Translations under genes and position numbers: made by a program
In this document: positions 63,719 through 64,000 of the stretch, in pieces
How the letters are laid out: each line of letters opens with the position of its first letter
Numbering within the stretch: the first letter of the stretch is position 1
Assembly (NCBI RefSeq): GCF_001429285.1
Contig: NZ_LMJJ01000002.1
Location: 62,727-126,726, forward strand
Source: Ensifer sp. Root278
Lineage (GTDB): Bacteria > Pseudomonadota > Alphaproteobacteria > Rhizobiales > Rhizobiaceae
Direction of reading: 5' to 3'
Length of the DNA: 64,000 nt
The notes under the pieces: model-generated
The model's input: the letters and a program-made list of their open reading frames with translations, nothing else
Told to the model about the DNA's origin: nothing
Database searches by the model: none

Positions 63719-64000
63719 ATGACAGCCGAGCAACCCGGTCACGGATACGTAACGACAGAAGATTGGACCAGGATTTTCTTCAAGGATTGGGGGCCACGCG
63801 ACGCGCAGCCGATCGTGTTCCATCACGGGTGGCCGTTGAGCGGAGATGATTGGGACAACCAGATGCTTTTCTTCCTCGCAAAAGGCTATCGCGTCATTGC
63901 CCATGACCGCCGTGGCCACGGGCGATCCGAGCAGGTGAGCGGTGGCCATGACATGGACCATTACGCTTCCGACGTAGCCTCCCTCGTGCGGCAATTGGAT
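63719..64000 (+). CDS. Alpha/beta hydrolase, non-heme chloroperoxidase type (3' end outside window)
   Basis: ATG 63719 has AAAGGA upstream. The 94 visible residues include the oxyanion motif [20 protein letters not shown] and [14 protein letters not shown], followed by [12 protein letters not shown]. This is the start of cofactor-free chloroperoxidase/arylesterase-type hydrolases; the Ser elbow and His lie outside the window. Confidence 0.82.
   Translation, partial: MTAEQPGHGYVTTEDWTRIFFKDWGPRDAQPIVFHHGWPLSGDDWDNQMLFFLAKGYRVIAHDRRGHGRSEQVSGGHDMDHYASDVASLVRQLD

Noticed and set aside
1-64000. CRISPR arrays, insertion sequences and transposases
   Set aside because: No direct-repeat array and no transposase or integrase frame was found on either strand by reading.

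Overview
The window looks like part of a replicon (large plasmid, chromid or chromosome) of a rhizobial alphaproteobacterium, Rhizobiaceae such as Rhizobium or Ensifer. This rests on family content and style: a glycosyltransferase/UDP-galactopyranose mutase fusion, a rhizobial EcfG/RpoE2-type promoter motif (GGAAC-N18-TT) found four times, many Dpp- and ribose-type ABC uptake operons, and high GC with strong alphaproteobacterial Shine-Dalgarno signals. The species cannot be fixed from the sequence alone.

Layout. 0-2.8 kb: two surface-polysaccharide genes on the minus strand. 3.2-10.5 kb: a stress block with a YciF-like ferritin-fold protein, a large HPII-type catalase, a haloacetate-dehalogenase-like hydrolase, small membrane and acidic proteins with GGAAC-N18-TT promoters, and several decayed genes (a cyclase, an NDUFA9-like epimerase tail, a small Cys protein). 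10.7-13.4 kb: a KefB-type K+/H+ antiporter next to a PtsN-like EIIA. 13.9-15.3 kb: a ParDE-like toxin-antitoxin pair, an odd CAU tRNA-like gene, and a truncated DUF1194 gene beside it.

15.3-36 kb: a large peptide/D-amino-acid island. Two complete Dpp-type peptide importers lie on the minus strand with a MlrC-like metallopeptidase, a D-amino acid dehydrogenase, a penicillin-binding-type serine hydrolase and a creatininase-family amidohydrolase. Divergently, an RpiR regulator leads a DppA-type D-aminopeptidase, a D-amino acid aminotransferase and an ornithine cyclodeaminase homologue. Together they could import peptides and strip, transaminate or oxidise D-residues. An intradiol-dioxygenase-like gene closes the region.

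37-46.5 kb: a compact, GC-richer cluster with its own LacI regulator and a visible promoter/double operator. It holds a ribose-type ABC importer, a phosphotriesterase-family hydrolase, an amidotransferase-like protein, a PfkB sugar kinase (antisense), BtpA/SgcQ, a cysteine-less TenA and an M20 carbamoylase/deformylase. I regard it as the best candidate for an undescribed catabolic or salvage system, perhaps for a pyrimidine- or nucleoside-like compound.

46.5-64 kb: a DUF900 lipoprotein with an AhpD-like protein, a double-PAS orphan histidine kinase, an MFS transporter, an NmrA-like reductase, a cupin with a probable frameshift at its start, and an MscS channel with a cyclic-nucleotide domain. 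Then comes an nmrA-emrA-emrB-mbl operon ending at a clear terminator and divergent from a winged-helix/TPR regulator. A second paralogous metallo-beta-lactamase-fold gene, two fused gene remnants and the start of a chloroperoxidase-like hydrolase finish the window.
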